Positions 50,377-60,313 of a DNA stretch of 64,000 nucleotides are shown piece by piece. Numbering within the stretch: the first letter of the stretch is position 1; each line of letters starts with the position of its first letter. A program made the position numbers and the translations under genes. The notes under the pieces are model-generated. The model worked only from the letters and a program-made list of their open reading frames with translations. It did no database searches and was not told where the DNA came from. This DNA comes from Catenuloplanes niger (GTDB lineage Bacteria > Actinomycetota > Actinomycetes > Mycobacteriales > Micromonosporaceae), in NCBI RefSeq assembly GCF_031458255.1, contig NZ_JAVDYC010000001.1, forward strand, positions 806,001 to 870,000, in the 5' to 3' direction.

Positions 50377-51168
50377 ATGGACCTGCAGCTCACCGGGAAG
50401 TCCGCGTTCGTCAGCGGCTCGACTCAAGGCATCGGATACGCGATCGCGCGGGCGCTGGCCGGCGAGGGTGTCGACGTCATCCTGAACGGCCGCGACCCGG
50501 TGCGGCTCGACGCGGCGGTCGAGGCGCTCCGGCACGACGTGCCCGGCGTGTCCGTCACCGGCCTGGCGGCCGACTTCACCGACCCCGGCCAGGTGGAACG
50601 GCTGTGCGCCGAGATCCCGGACGTCGACATCCTGATCAACAACGTCGGGCTCTTCGAGATCAAGGAGTTCGCGCTGGTCACGGACGCGGACTGGCGGACG
50701 TACTTCGAGGTCAACGTGCTCAGCGGGGTCCGGCTGTCCCGGCGGCTGCTGCCGGCGATGCTGGAGCGCGGCTGGGGCCGGGTCGTCTTCGTCAGCAGCG
50801 AGTCCGGCGTCGACATCCCCGCCAACATGATCCACTACGGCACGACCAAGACCGCGATGCTCTCGGTCGGCAACGGCCTCGCGAAGCTCACCAAGGGCAC
50901 CGCCGTGACCGTCAACTCGGTGCTCGGCGGCCCCACCTACTCCGACGGCGTCGCCGCCACGGTCCGGGGACTGGCCGAGGCGCAGGCCGTCCCGGAGGAG
51001 GCGATGAAGGCGGCGATCATCGGCACGAACCAGACCACGCTGCTGGGCCGCTTCATCACACCGGACGAGATCGCGAACGCGGTCACGTTCGTGACCAGCC
51101 CGCTCGCGTCCGCGATCAACGGCTCCGCGGTACGCGTCGACGGCGGCGTGCTGACCACGCTGCTGTAG
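50377..51168 (+). CDS. Short-chain dehydrogenase/reductase
   Basis: The 263-residue classical SDR has SGSTQGIGYAIA (residues 13-24), NNVG, VFVSSESG, catalytic Y154/K158 (IHYGTTKTA) and a C-terminal ITPDEIANAVTFVTSPLASA with VRVDGG. Close in type to 3-oxoacyl-ACP-reductase-like SDRs; the substrate is unknown. ATG 50377 has GAGGGGAAGA upstream. It is divergent from the GNAT gene. Confidence 0.92.
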   Translation: MDLQLTGKSAFVSGSTQGIGYAIARALAGEGVDVILNGRDPVRLDAAVEALRHDVPGVSVTGLAADFTDPGQVERLCAEIPDVDILINNVGLFEIKEFALVTDADWRTYFEVNVLSGVRLSRRLLPAMLERGWGRVVFVSSESGVDIPANMIHYGTTKTAMLSVGNGLAKLTKGTAVTVNSVLGGPTYSDGVAATVRGLAEAQAVPEEAMKAAIIGTNQTTLLGRFITPDEIANAVTFVTSPLASAINGSAVRVDGGVLTTLL

Positions 51169-51303
51169 GCGGGGGCCGGAGCACCGCCGGCGAGCCGGAT
51201 GCCAGAACCGCCTTCCCGCTTCCGGCGGGTCGTTCGGGCCCGACGGGCGCCCCGGCCGGCGGCGGGTTCCCGCGCCCGGTGCCGGCCGATCGCGCCCGGT
51301 TGG

Positions 51304-51309
51304 TACGGT
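51304..51309 (+). promoter_or_regulatory. -10 box of a leaderless promoter
   Basis: TACGGT ends 7 nt before the GTG start at 51317, with no Shine-Dalgarno. This is the same geometry as at 8186, 18400, 22733, 40246 and 42887. Confidence 0.5.
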
Positions 51310-51316
51310 CCGGCCG

Positions 51317-53296
51317 GTGACCGACCCGCCGCTGTTCGCCGCCGCCCATGCCGGAGACCTCGATACGGTCCGGCGCCTGATCCGCGAGGGCGCGGCGCTG
51401 GAGGAGCGCGGTTCCTGGGGCCGCACCCCGTTGGCCGCCGCCGCGCGGGGCGGGCACGCGGACGTGCTGGAGCTGCTGCTGGCGGCCGGCGCGGACCCGG
51501 CCGCCCGGGACAACCAGCGCCACGTCCCGCTCGACCACGCGGCGACCGCCGGTGTCGCCCGGCTGTTGCTCGCCGCCACCGGATCGGCCGAACCGCACGG
51601 CCGCGCCACGGCCGGACCGCACGGCCACGCCACGACCGAACCGCACGGCCGCGCCACGGCCGGACCGCACGGCCACGTCACGGCCGGGATGCACGGCCGC
51701 GTCACGGCCGGGCCGCACGGCCGCGTCATGGCCGGGATGCAGGGCCACGTCACGGCCGGCCGGGACGAGGTCGTGGCGGTGCTGCTCGAGGGTGGCGCGG
51801 ACCCGCACACGCGCGACTCGCACGGACGGTCCGCGCTGCATCACGCCCGTACCGCCGGCATGGTGCGGATGCTGGTGGCCGCCGGTGCCTCACCGCACGC
51901 GATCGACCGGGACGGGCTCACACCGCTGCACGGGGCGCCGGACGCGGGGATCGCGCGGGCGCTGCTGGCCGCCGGTGCCGACCCGCACGCGACCGACCCC
52001 CGGGGTCGCACGCCGCTGCACACCGCGACCGCGCCGGACGTGATCGAGGTCCTGCTCGAGGCGGGCGTGCCGGCCGACGTGCGCGACGGCCGGGGCTGGA
52101 CGCCGCTGGCGTACCTGGCGGGCGGCCACTCCGCGGACTCGGTGCGCGCCATCCGGCTCCTGATCGACGCCGGCGCGGACGTCACCCGCCGGAACGCCGA
52201 CGGGATCGCGCCGATCCACCGGCTGCGGCGGTGGTCGAGCACGCTGCCCGAGTCCGCCGCGCGGGCCGCGATCCGGCGGCGGCAGCTGGCGGTGGCCGAG
52301 CCGGCCGTGCACGCCGGGCTGGTCCGCCGGGTCGCGGCGGACCGGGCGATCGGGCTGCCGCAGCGCTGCGCGGTCGTGCATCCCGGCGGCGCCGAGGCGG
52401 TCACGGCCGGGCCGGACGGCATCCTGGTCCGCTGGTCGCTGGAGGGTGCCGCGCCACGGCCCACCGAGGTCACCGGCACCGACCGGCCGCCGTTCGCCGC
52501 GCTCGCCGTCTCCCCGGACGGCACGCTGCTGGCGCTGGCCGGTGGCGAGAACCAGCCGCTGGAGATCCGCCGCTGGGACCGGCTGGACGAGGTCGTCGCC
52601 GTCGTCGAGGAGCTGCCGTCCTGCGAGTCGGTGTCGTTCTCGCCGGACGGCCGGCTGATCGCGGCCGGCTGGTGGTCACCCGGCGGCGGTCACGGACTCG
52701 CCGTGATCACGCCGGCCGGCCGGCGGGTGTCCTACGTCGACGCGCACGCGCACGGCGTCGAGGGCCTCGCCTTCGCGCCGGACGGCCGACTGGTGGTCTC
52801 CTGGCTGGGCGACGGCGCCGGTGAGCTCGCGCTCGTCGATCCGGACCCGGACGACCCCGGCGACGTCACCTTCGAGGGCATCGCCTGCCGGGTCGAGGCG
52901 CTGTCCTTCGCCCCCGACGGCCGGCGGCTCGCGGTCTGCGGCGCCGCGCCGTCCGACGTGCGCACCTCGACCGCCGAGCCCGGCATGATCGTGGTCTTCG
53001 ACGCCGTCACCCGCCGGCCGGTGTGGGAACTCACCGTCGACCGCCGGGTCAAGCAGCACCTGCAGAGCTGGCACGAGACGGTCAAGCCGCTGTCCGTCTG
53101 CTTCACCCCCGACGGCCGCCGCGTGGTGGCCGGCCTGACCGGTGGCCTGCTGATCCTGGACGCGGACACCGGCGCGGTCGTGCACGCCCGCCCCTGGTGG
53201 CCGCGGAACGTCACCTCCGTCCACGCCGTCGACCCGTCATCGGTCCTGGTCACCACGCCCGACGGCTTCCACCGCATCGCCGTCCCGACCGGCTGA
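51317..53296 (+). CDS. Ankyrin-repeat / WD40 beta-propeller fusion protein
   Basis: The 659-residue cytoplasmic protein has ankyrin repeats at about 1-80 (LFAAAHAGDLDTVRRLIREG, GRTPLAAAARGGHADVLELL). A 56-residue histidine/glycine repeat insertion follows (7 copies of an 8-residue unit like PHGRATAG). More ankyrin repeats lie at about 155-310 (DGLTPLHGAPDAGIARALLA, GRTPLHTA). A WD40-type propeller fills 330-659 (LAVSPDGTLLALAGG, SVSFSPDGRLIAAGW, GLAFAPDGRLVVSW, ALSFAPDGRRLAVCG, CFTPDGRRVVAGL). Both halves are protein-binding scaffolds with no catalytic site visible. The gene starts at a leaderless GTG and stands alone. Confidence 0.88.
   Translation: MTDPPLFAAAHAGDLDTVRRLIREGAALEERGSWGRTPLAAAARGGHADVLELLLAAGADPAARDNQRHVPLDHAATAGVARLLLAATGSAEPHGRATAGPHGHATTEPHGRATAGPHGHVTAGMHGRVTAGPHGRVMAGMQGHVTAGRDEVVAVLLEGGADPHTRDSHGRSALHHARTAGMVRMLVAAGASPHAIDRDGLTPLHGAPDAGIARALLAAGADPHATDPRGRTPLHTATAPDVIEVLLEAGVPADVRDGRGWTPLAYLAGGHSADSVRAIRLLIDAGADVTRRNADGIAPIHRLRRWSSTLPESAARAAIRRRQLAVAEPAVHAGLVRRVAADRAIGLPQRCAVVHPGGAEAVTAGPDGILVRWSLEGAAPRPTEVTGTDRPPFAALAVSPDGTLLALAGGENQPLEIRRWDRLDEVVAVVEELPSCESVSFSPDGRLIAAGWWSPGGGHGLAVITPAGRRVSYVDAHAHGVEGLAFAPDGRLVVSWLGDGAGELALVDPDPDDPGDVTFEGIACRVEALSFAPDGRRLAVCGAAPSDVRTSTAEPGMIVVFDAVTRRPVWELTVDRRVKQHLQSWHETVKPLSVCFTPDGRRVVAGLTGGLLILDADTGAVVHARPWWPRNVTSVHAVDPSSVLVTTPDGFHRIAVPTG
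51590..51757. repeat. In-frame minisatellite, 7 x 24 bp
   Basis: Seven consecutive 24-bp units (GACCGCACGGCCACGCCACG-type) encode an 8-residue His/Gly repeat that interrupts the ankyrin array. All seven keep the frame and differ at only a few positions each. Confidence 0.9.
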
Positions 53297-53812
53297 CACG
53301 CCAGGCGCCCGGCCGGGCAACCGGCCAGACGAACCAGCCGGACAACAGGCCGGGTGACCGGGCCGCGCGACCGAGCCGCGCGACCGAGCGCGCGACAAGC
53401 GACCGGGCCGGACGCGACGCGCGATGTGGATCGGTGCTGGACGGGAGCCGCGGATCTGACCCGGCCGCCCACCGACCGGCTCCGCCGCCGCGGGCGTAGC
53501 GGAGCGCCGGCGGAGTCGGAGCCCTCGGCGCGGTTGGCCCGCGGGAGCATGCGGGCCGCACCACGCCGGAAGCGGGAAAATCGGTGTGCGGGTTCGCGGG
53601 TTCGGCGATGGACGCCGGGCGTGACGTGCGGCATGCGCTGGAGCGTGCCGGGGCGGAGCCGGTCAGCCGGCGGCGTCGCGGTCGCGGCGGGCGGGGATCG
53701 GGACGAGGACGCCGAGGACCATGAACCGGGCCGGCCAGATCCTCCTGCCGCTGGCGTCCTCCACGCCGTCGACGATCGCCGACCGCCGCCGCCCCCTTCG
53801 ACGTGACCGTCC
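53297..53812. other. 516-bp gene-free region
   Basis: After the ankyrin-WD40 gene there is low-complexity GC-rich DNA with short direct repeats (CCGCGCGACCGAG, 53360-53390), then the dispersed repeat copy 4. A 19-codon minus-strand tail follows (about 53669-53731, ending GVLVPIPARRDRDAAG) that resembles the C-terminus of a membrane protein but has no body. No complete gene is visible. Confidence 0.55.
53532..53578 (+). repeat. Dispersed intergenic repeat, copy 4
   Basis: These 47 bp are identical to the minus strand of 19232-19278. An inverted CGGAGC/GCTCCG-rich segment at about 53478-53525 precedes it, matching the hairpin next to copy 2. Confidence 0.85.
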
Positions 53813-54664
53813 TCAGCGCACCCGGCGGGCGGTGAACTGCATGCGTGGCGTGGCGTAGAAGTCCTGGGCCTCGATCAGCTGGAGTTCGCGTTCGCCGGAC
53901 CGGTAGGTGGTCTCGATCAGGTCGAAGACGCTGGACGCCGTGCGCTCCAGCGACACCGCCGCGTCCCGGGTGGCGACGTAGTGCGCGGTGAACAGCGCGG
54001 CCGTGACGTCACCGGAACCGTTGGCCTTGAACGGCAGGTGCGGGGTGGTCACCAGCCAGGCGCCGGTGTCGTCCACGACGAGCATCTCGATCGTGCCCTC
54101 GGCCCGGTCGGGGCGTTCCACGCTGGTGACCAGCACGGTGGCCGGGCCCATGGCACGGGCCAGGTCGGCGGAGGCGAGCGTCGACTCGATGCTCGCCGGT
54201 TCGGTGCCGGTCAGGAAGCCGAGCTCGAACTGGTTCGGCGTGATGATGTCGGCCACCGGCACGACCCGGTCGCGCAGCAGGGCGGGGATCTCGGGTGCGA
54301 CGAAGCACCCGGACTTGGCGTTGCCCATGACCGGATCGCAGGCGTAGAGCGCGGCCGGGTTCGCGGCCTTCACCCGGCGCACGGCGTCGACGATGACGTC
54401 ACCGATGCCGACGCCACCCTGGTAGCCGGAGAGCACCGCGTCGATGCGCGGGAACACCCCGCGCTCCTCCACGCCGAGGATGATCTCGGCCACGTCGGCC
54501 GGTGCGATGAGCGGCCCGCGCCAGGCGCCGTAACCGGTGTGGTTGGAGAAGTTCACCGTCGGCACCGGGACGACCTCGACGCCGATGCGCTGCAACGGGA
54601 ACACCGCCGCGGAGTTGCCGACATGACCGTGGGCAACCGCCGACTGGATGGACAAGACTCGCAT
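53813..54664 (-). CDS. pdxY: Pyridoxal kinase
   Basis: The 283-residue ribokinase-fold enzyme phosphorylates pyridoxal to PLP with ATP. Signatures are VLSIQSAVAHGHVGNSAAVF, the substrate lid FSNHTGYGAWRG, LSGYQGGVG, CDPVMGNAKSGCFV and DIITPNQFELGFLTG. The catalytic GSGD is in PFKANGSGDVTAALFTAHYV. Length and motifs fit PdxY better than PdxK. It is a housekeeping salvage gene without operon partners. Confidence 0.95.
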   Translation of the reverse strand: MRVLSIQSAVAHGHVGNSAAVFPLQRIGVEVVPVPTVNFSNHTGYGAWRGPLIAPADVAEIILGVEERGVFPRIDAVLSGYQGGVGIGDVIVDAVRRVKAANPAALYACDPVMGNAKSGCFVAPEIPALLRDRVVPVADIITPNQFELGFLTGTEPASIESTLASADLARAMGPATVLVTSVERPDRAEGTIEMLVVDDTGAWLVTTPHLPFKANGSGDVTAALFTAHYVATRDAAVSLERTASSVFDLIETTYRSGERELQLIEAQDFYATPRMQFTARRVR

Positions 54665-56300
<1,636 letters not shown>

Positions 56301-56316
56301 CCGTACGCGCATCCGG

Positions 56317-56345
56317 CGCCGGAGGGGCACGCCGCCCCTCCGGCG
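56317..56345. terminator. Bidirectional hairpin terminator
   Basis: CGCCGGAGGGGC (56317-56328) pairs perfectly with GCCCCTCCGGCG (56334-56345) over a 5-nt loop, between the convergent GH10 and sigma-CBM42 genes. It touches the stop codon of the latter. Confidence 0.8.
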
Positions 56346-57890
56346 TCACTCCGCCAGCGGCGCGCGGACCAGGAACGAGCTGTCCGCGCGGAACGCGTCG
56401 GTGCCGTCGGACCGGTCCACCCACAGTTCGCCGCCGCGGTGACGCAGGAAGTAGCCGGGGTAGTTCTTCGACTCCAGCGTCACCGCGCCCGGCCCGGCAC
56501 CGGGCCGCGGGCAGAACGTGGCGTCACCGCGGAACAGTTCGGTGCGGTCGCGGATGTTCAGCACCAGCCGCCAGGACGCGTGCCGCAGATACCGCCCGTC
56601 GGAGAACCGGAACGTTACACAGGCCGGGTCGGCCAAGCCCTCGAGCGCCTCGAACGTCGCCTGGGTGCGGACCGCCTCGGCACCGGCGGGACCGGCCGGG
56701 GTCAGCACGCCGACGCTGCGGGCGACCGCGAGGTAGGTGCCGGGCGCGTTCACGGACTCCAGCGACACCGGGCCGGGCCGCACCACGCCGGGCGCCACCG
56801 CACCGGGCGGCACCGTGCCGGTGGCGGCCGGTGCGGTGCCGCCCGGTGCCGGAGCGGCCACCGGGCCGGGCGCCGCGACCTCGACCGCGCCGACGGTGAC
56901 GCCGGTGGCCAGCACGCCCGCCAGCATCGCCGCCACGATCGGATGCGCCGCGAGCGCCTGGGCCAGCACGCCGGCCGCACCCGCGCCACCGGCCGCGACC
57001 GGTGCGGCGCCCGCGACGGCGCCACCGCCCGCGGTGCCGGCGGCGGTCGTCCCGGCGGCCAGCGCGGTGCCGGCCGCCGCCTTGCCGACCGTCGTCTCGG
57101 CCAGGACCGCGGCCGCCAGGCCGGCCGGGACCGGCAGCAGCGTCAGCGCCGGGAACAGCCGCTCCACCGGGAGCAGACCGCGGGCGGCCGCGCCGCACAC
57201 CGGGCAGCCGCGCACGTGCCGGGCCGCGCGCTTGCGCCACAGCGGTCCCGGCACGCCGTCCCACCGCTGCATCGCGGCCGCGAGTCGCGCGCACCGGGGC
57301 CGGGCCTCCAGCGCGCGCACGACCGCGCGGCTGGTCTCGAGGCGCTCCCGCATCCGCTGGATCCGCACGCCCGCGTGGGCGACGCCGACGCCGAGCGCGG
57401 CCGCCAGCTCCGCGCGGTCCATCTCGCGCGCGCTCTCCAGCCACCACAGCGTCAGCAGCACCCGGTCGTCCGGGTCGAGCCACCGGCCGGCCCGCCGCAC
57501 CGTCCGGCGCTGCGCGAACAGCTCCGCGCGGGCCATCGCACCGGCCTCGAACGCGGCGTCCGGCAGGTCGGCGGCGTCGTCCAGCACGGTCGTCCGCTCG
57601 GCGGCCCGCGCGGAGCGCTCCAGGTGCGTGCCGACGCGGCGGACTGCGATCGACACCAGCCACAGCCGGAAGCTCTCCGGCTCGCGCAGCGACGGAAGGC
57701 GGCGCAGCGCCCGGACCATCACGTCCTGGACCACGTCGTCGACGTCCGGCCGCCCGTCCAGCCCACGGCGCACGATCGTGTAGACCAGCGGAAGGTGCGC
57801 GGTGATCAACTCGTCCAGGGCCCGGGCGTCCCCGGCCCGCGCCGCGACGACCAGGCGTGTCTCGTTCTCGCCGACCGCGCGCAACGTCAC
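56346..57890 (-). CDS. ECF sigma factor fused to zinc-finger motif, membrane segment and extracellular CBM42 (AbfB) domain
   Basis: The 514-residue one-chain sensor has ECF sigma region 2 at about 10-85 (VDDVVQDVMVRALRRLP, SFRLWLVSIAVRRV) and region 4 at about 130-195 (LDPDDRVLLTLWWLESAREM, ELAAALGVGVAHAGVRIQRM). An H225-x3-C229-x2-C232 motif follows (anti-sigma zinc-finger signature), then an Ala/Gly linker and one TM at about 316-338. The C-terminus (375-514) is an AbfB/CBM42 beta-trefoil with three repeats (NAPGTYLAV, DGRYLRHASWRL, NYPGYFLRH), DATFCPR and DAFRADSSF. CBM42 binds arabinofuranose side chains. Inference: substrate binding outside alters sigma activity inside. It lies 88 bp after the DUF4832 gene on the same strand, next to GH10. 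Confidence 0.92.
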   Translation of the reverse strand: MTLRAVGENETRLVVAARAGDARALDELITAHLPLVYTIVRRGLDGRPDVDDVVQDVMVRALRRLPSLREPESFRLWLVSIAVRRVGTHLERSARAAERTTVLDDAADLPDAAFEAGAMARAELFAQRRTVRRAGRWLDPDDRVLLTLWWLESAREMDRAELAAALGVGVAHAGVRIQRMRERLETSRAVVRALEARPRCARLAAAMQRWDGVPGPLWRKRAARHVRGCPVCGAAARGLLPVERLFPALTLLPVPAGLAAAVLAETTVGKAAAGTALAAGTTAAGTAGGGAVAGAAPVAAGGAGAAGVLAQALAAHPIVAAMLAGVLATGVTVGAVEVAAPGPVAAPAPGGTAPAATGTVPPGAVAPGVVRPGPVSLESVNAPGTYLAVARSVGVLTPAGPAGAEAVRTQATFEALEGLADPACVTFRFSDGRYLRHASWRLVLNIRDRTELFRGDATFCPRPGAGPGAVTLESKNYPGYFLRHRGGELWVDRSDGTDAFRADSSFLVRAPLAE

Positions 57891-57978
57891 CTCATCCTCC
57901 GGAGAGGAATCGACTGTGAACGATTGTGGCGGGCCACGTCAACATCTGCCGGGCATCGATGTCGCGGCGCGGCCGGGC

Positions 57979-59763
57979 TCAGCCGACCGTCACGGTCGCG
58001 CCCAGCTGGTTGAAGCCGGTCACCGCCTCCCAGGTGCCGGTGTTCGCGGTGCGGATCGCGTACTCCGGCCGGTCGGGCAGCAGCGGATCCGGCAGGTTGA
58101 GCAGCAGCTGGTAGCTGCCGGGCGCGAGCGTGCCGGGCAGCGTGAGCGTCTCGGTGACGGTCGTGGTGGTGCCGGCCGCCCAGCGGCGCGGGTCCGCGGT
58201 GAGCGGCAACCGGGTGACCGCCCCGGTGGACGTGGCGCGCAGGATCAGCTCGGCGCCGCGCGGGTTGATCGGCGCGGCCCAGCCGTCGTTGCGCACGGTC
58301 AGCCGGACCGGCAGCGCGCCACCGGCCGTGGCCTTCTCCGGGTACGTGCCGTCGACCAGCGTGAACCGGTAGCCGAGCTGCCGTTCCACGGTCGTCAGGC
58401 AGCCACCGGCGCGGAAGCCGTCGATCACGCCCGGGTGGTAGTCGTGGTTGAGGTACGTCCAGTGGAACCGGGCCATCTCCGCGGTCGCGACCGGGCACCG
58501 GGTGCGGGTCTCGTGCACGGCGCACGTCTCGCCGCCCATCGCGGTGTACCGGGTCTCGGCCGCCAGGTACGGGTACTCGGCCGCGGTGTCGGTGTACGTG
58601 CCCTGGTCGGTCGCGTCGGCCAGGAAGCAATCGTTGTGGTGACCGGTGCGGGCGGCCGCGGAGCCGTCGTGGGCCTGCGCGTCCGTGAGCGCCGCGGTGC
58701 CGTACATGGTGCGCTTGAAGTTCGGCGTGCGCAGCTGCACCATCCGGGTGGCCGGCAGCACCTGGAGAATCTTGTCGTGGACCGCCTTGCGGGCGGCCCG
58801 GTCGGCCGCCGTGACGACGCCGTTGTTGCCGAAGTTCTGCGTGTAGTAGCCCTCGCCCCAGGCACCGACGAAGCCGGACTGCATGACCTCGATGACGTCG
58901 GCGTTGCGGCTCAGGTACGGCGCGAGCTGGTCGAGGTGGGCTAGGACGCGGTCCTTCGGGGCGTCGGCGCCGTCCGCGGAGTCGGTGTAGGCGAACCGCA
59001 ACACCATCTTCAGACCCGCCGCGCGTACGGTGTCGAACTGCTTCTGCAGATGGGCCAGCGTCGCCGCGTCGATCGGCCCGGTGCGGAACTCGCGCAGGTA
59101 GAACACGCACATGACCAGGGAGATCTTCGCGTCGGTACGGTACGAGCGCAGCGCCGCCTCGCCGAACGCGGCCGAGTCGCACTCACCGGCGTGCCGGTAC
59201 AGGCCCCGTTCCGGGTTCGCGATGATCTCGTCGGACGCGGCGTAGGTGACGGTGCCGCCCGGAACCGGCGACGCGGGCGGGTCCGACGGAGCCGGTGAGG
59301 CCGGCGCGTCCCCGTGCCGCTGGGTGATCTTCTCGGAGGTCTGCTCCGGCGCCTCGGCCTGGAAGACCAGGTCGGTGTCGCCCGGCGTGGCCGTCTCACC
59401 GATCGCGGCGCGCGGCAGCGTCCAGGTCGCGACGCCGTCCGCGTGCGTGTGCGGGACCGGGGTGACCGGCGTCCAGTTCCAGCCGGCCCCGCCGTGCCGG
59501 TAGAGCGTCGCGTTCTCCAGCAGGAACTCCGCGCCGACCGCACCCTGCGCGAACCCGGTGGCCGCGTCCCGGTCGGTGTCGAGGTACGCCCGGGTGAACT
59601 CCGGCGTCCCGGAGTACGCGAACCGGTAGGTCACGTCCGTGGCGGTGCTGGTGGCCGAGGCCTCGGTGATCGACGCGTTCGCGGTCGCGGCCAGGACGAC
59701 GCCGAGACCGGCGGTCAGCGCGAGCGCGAGCCCACCACCGATCCAGCGGAGTGTCGAGGGCAT
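57979..59763 (-). CDS. Secreted DUF4874/DUF4832 protein
   Basis: The 594-residue precursor has a signal peptide to about residue 30 (ANA-S). A beta-sandwich head follows (about 31-140, VTYRFAYSGTPEFTRAYLDT, RDAATGF), then a Pro-rich linker. A TIM-barrel-like DUF4874 domain (about 175-340) has EIIANPERGLYRH, FDTVRAAGLKMVLRFAYTDS, VIEVMQSGFVGAWGEGYYT and NFKRTMYG. The C-terminal DUF4832 domain (about 345-594) has HHNDCFLADATDQGTY, YPYLAAETRYTAMGGETC, HWTYLNHDYHPGVIDGF and a beta-sandwich PVRLTVRNDGW. Its placement upstream of the sigma-CBM42 gene suggests carbohydrate chemistry. The GEW/GEG-type acidic motif could be catalytic, but activity is unknown. Confidence 0.88.
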   Translation of the reverse strand: MPSTLRWIGGGLALALTAGLGVVLAATANASITEASATSTATDVTYRFAYSGTPEFTRAYLDTDRDAATGFAQGAVGAEFLLENATLYRHGGAGWNWTPVTPVPHTHADGVATWTLPRAAIGETATPGDTDLVFQAEAPEQTSEKITQRHGDAPASPAPSDPPASPVPGGTVTYAASDEIIANPERGLYRHAGECDSAAFGEAALRSYRTDAKISLVMCVFYLREFRTGPIDAATLAHLQKQFDTVRAAGLKMVLRFAYTDSADGADAPKDRVLAHLDQLAPYLSRNADVIEVMQSGFVGAWGEGYYTQNFGNNGVVTAADRAARKAVHDKILQVLPATRMVQLRTPNFKRTMYGTAALTDAQAHDGSAAARTGHHNDCFLADATDQGTYTDTAAEYPYLAAETRYTAMGGETCAVHETRTRCPVATAEMARFHWTYLNHDYHPGVIDGFRAGGCLTTVERQLGYRFTLVDGTYPEKATAGGALPVRLTVRNDGWAAPINPRGAELILRATSTGAVTRLPLTADPRRWAAGTTTTVTETLTLPGTLAPGSYQLLLNLPDPLLPDRPEYAIRTANTGTWEAVTGFNQLGATVTVG

Positions 59764-60100
59764 GCGGGTGCCTTTCTGTGCCGTGGCAGGCGCGCGTCAC
59801 ATGCTGGGACGGCCCGCCTGCCGACGCGTGGACCGCGCCTGAGTCCCGAACGCCCCGGATCCACCGGCTTGCTGCTCACTGTGACCCACGCCACCGAGAG
59901 GCACGCCGAACGAGCGAACCTGCGAGGCGGGCCGGCTCTGCACGCACGCGCCGGGCCGCACCACGGCCGTGACGCAATGCGCAGCGCTTACCACGGGTCG
60001 CGGCACTCGAGATCGCCAACTCCGACAATTCACCCGTTGACGAAGATCACTCGTGTCAAGCTGGAGATCAACACGCTCACCTGCCTGACTTACGGGAACC
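59764..60100. other. 337-bp divergent intergenic region
   Basis: Lies between the DUF4832 gene (minus) and the DUF397 gene (plus). GTTGACGAAGATCACTCGTG followed by TCAAGC (60036-60061) contains TTGACG at 60037-60042 and the weak inverted repeat TTGAC...GTCAA (60037-60041, 60055-60059). This is plausible as the DUF397 promoter. AAGCGCTG at about 59986 (minus strand reading GTAAGCGCTG) has a LacI-like core. Nothing else is convincing. Confidence 0.4.
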
Positions 60101-60313
60101 ATGGACGAAGTCGAGGGAAAAGTGAAGAACGATCACACGCAATGGAAACGATCCACGCGCTGCAAGGCCGCCGACTGCGTCGAAGTAAGCCTGAACAGCG
60201 GCGACGGCGCCGCCGTCCGCGATACGAAGCAGTACCCTGAATCGCCCACACTGAATTTCACCGCCGAGGCATGGACGCATTTCGTCGACCGCCTGAAGAA
60301 TGACGGACGTTAA
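60101..60313 (+). CDS. DUF397 protein, orphan
   Basis: The 70-residue protein has WKRSTRCKAADCVEVSLNSG, AAVRDTKQYPESPTLNFTAE and AWTHFVDRLKNDG, the full DUF397 pattern (W-x-x-S, C-V-E-V, V-x-V-R-D-S-K, W-x-x-F). DUF397 proteins normally sit next to a helix-turn-helix (XRE/BldB-WhiJ-type) partner and act in actinobacterial developmental or antibiotic control (WhiJ system). No such partner is adjacent here. GTG 60122 has GAGGG at 4 nt and would remove seven N-terminal residues; both starts are possible. Lower GC than its neighbours. Confidence 0.85.
   Translation: MDEVEGKVKNDHTQWKRSTRCKAADCVEVSLNSGDGAAVRDTKQYPESPTLNFTAEAWTHFVDRLKNDGR

Noticed and set aside
51190-51245. A fifth copy of the dispersed repeat
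   Set aside because: CTTCCCGCTTCCGGCG matches the end of the repeat, but the rest has diverged beyond confident alignment; it is at most a remnant.
53669-53731. A 19-codon minus-strand frame resembling the C-terminus of a membrane protein
   Set aside because: There is no body, ribosome-binding site or start context; it may be a remnant but cannot be supported as a gene.
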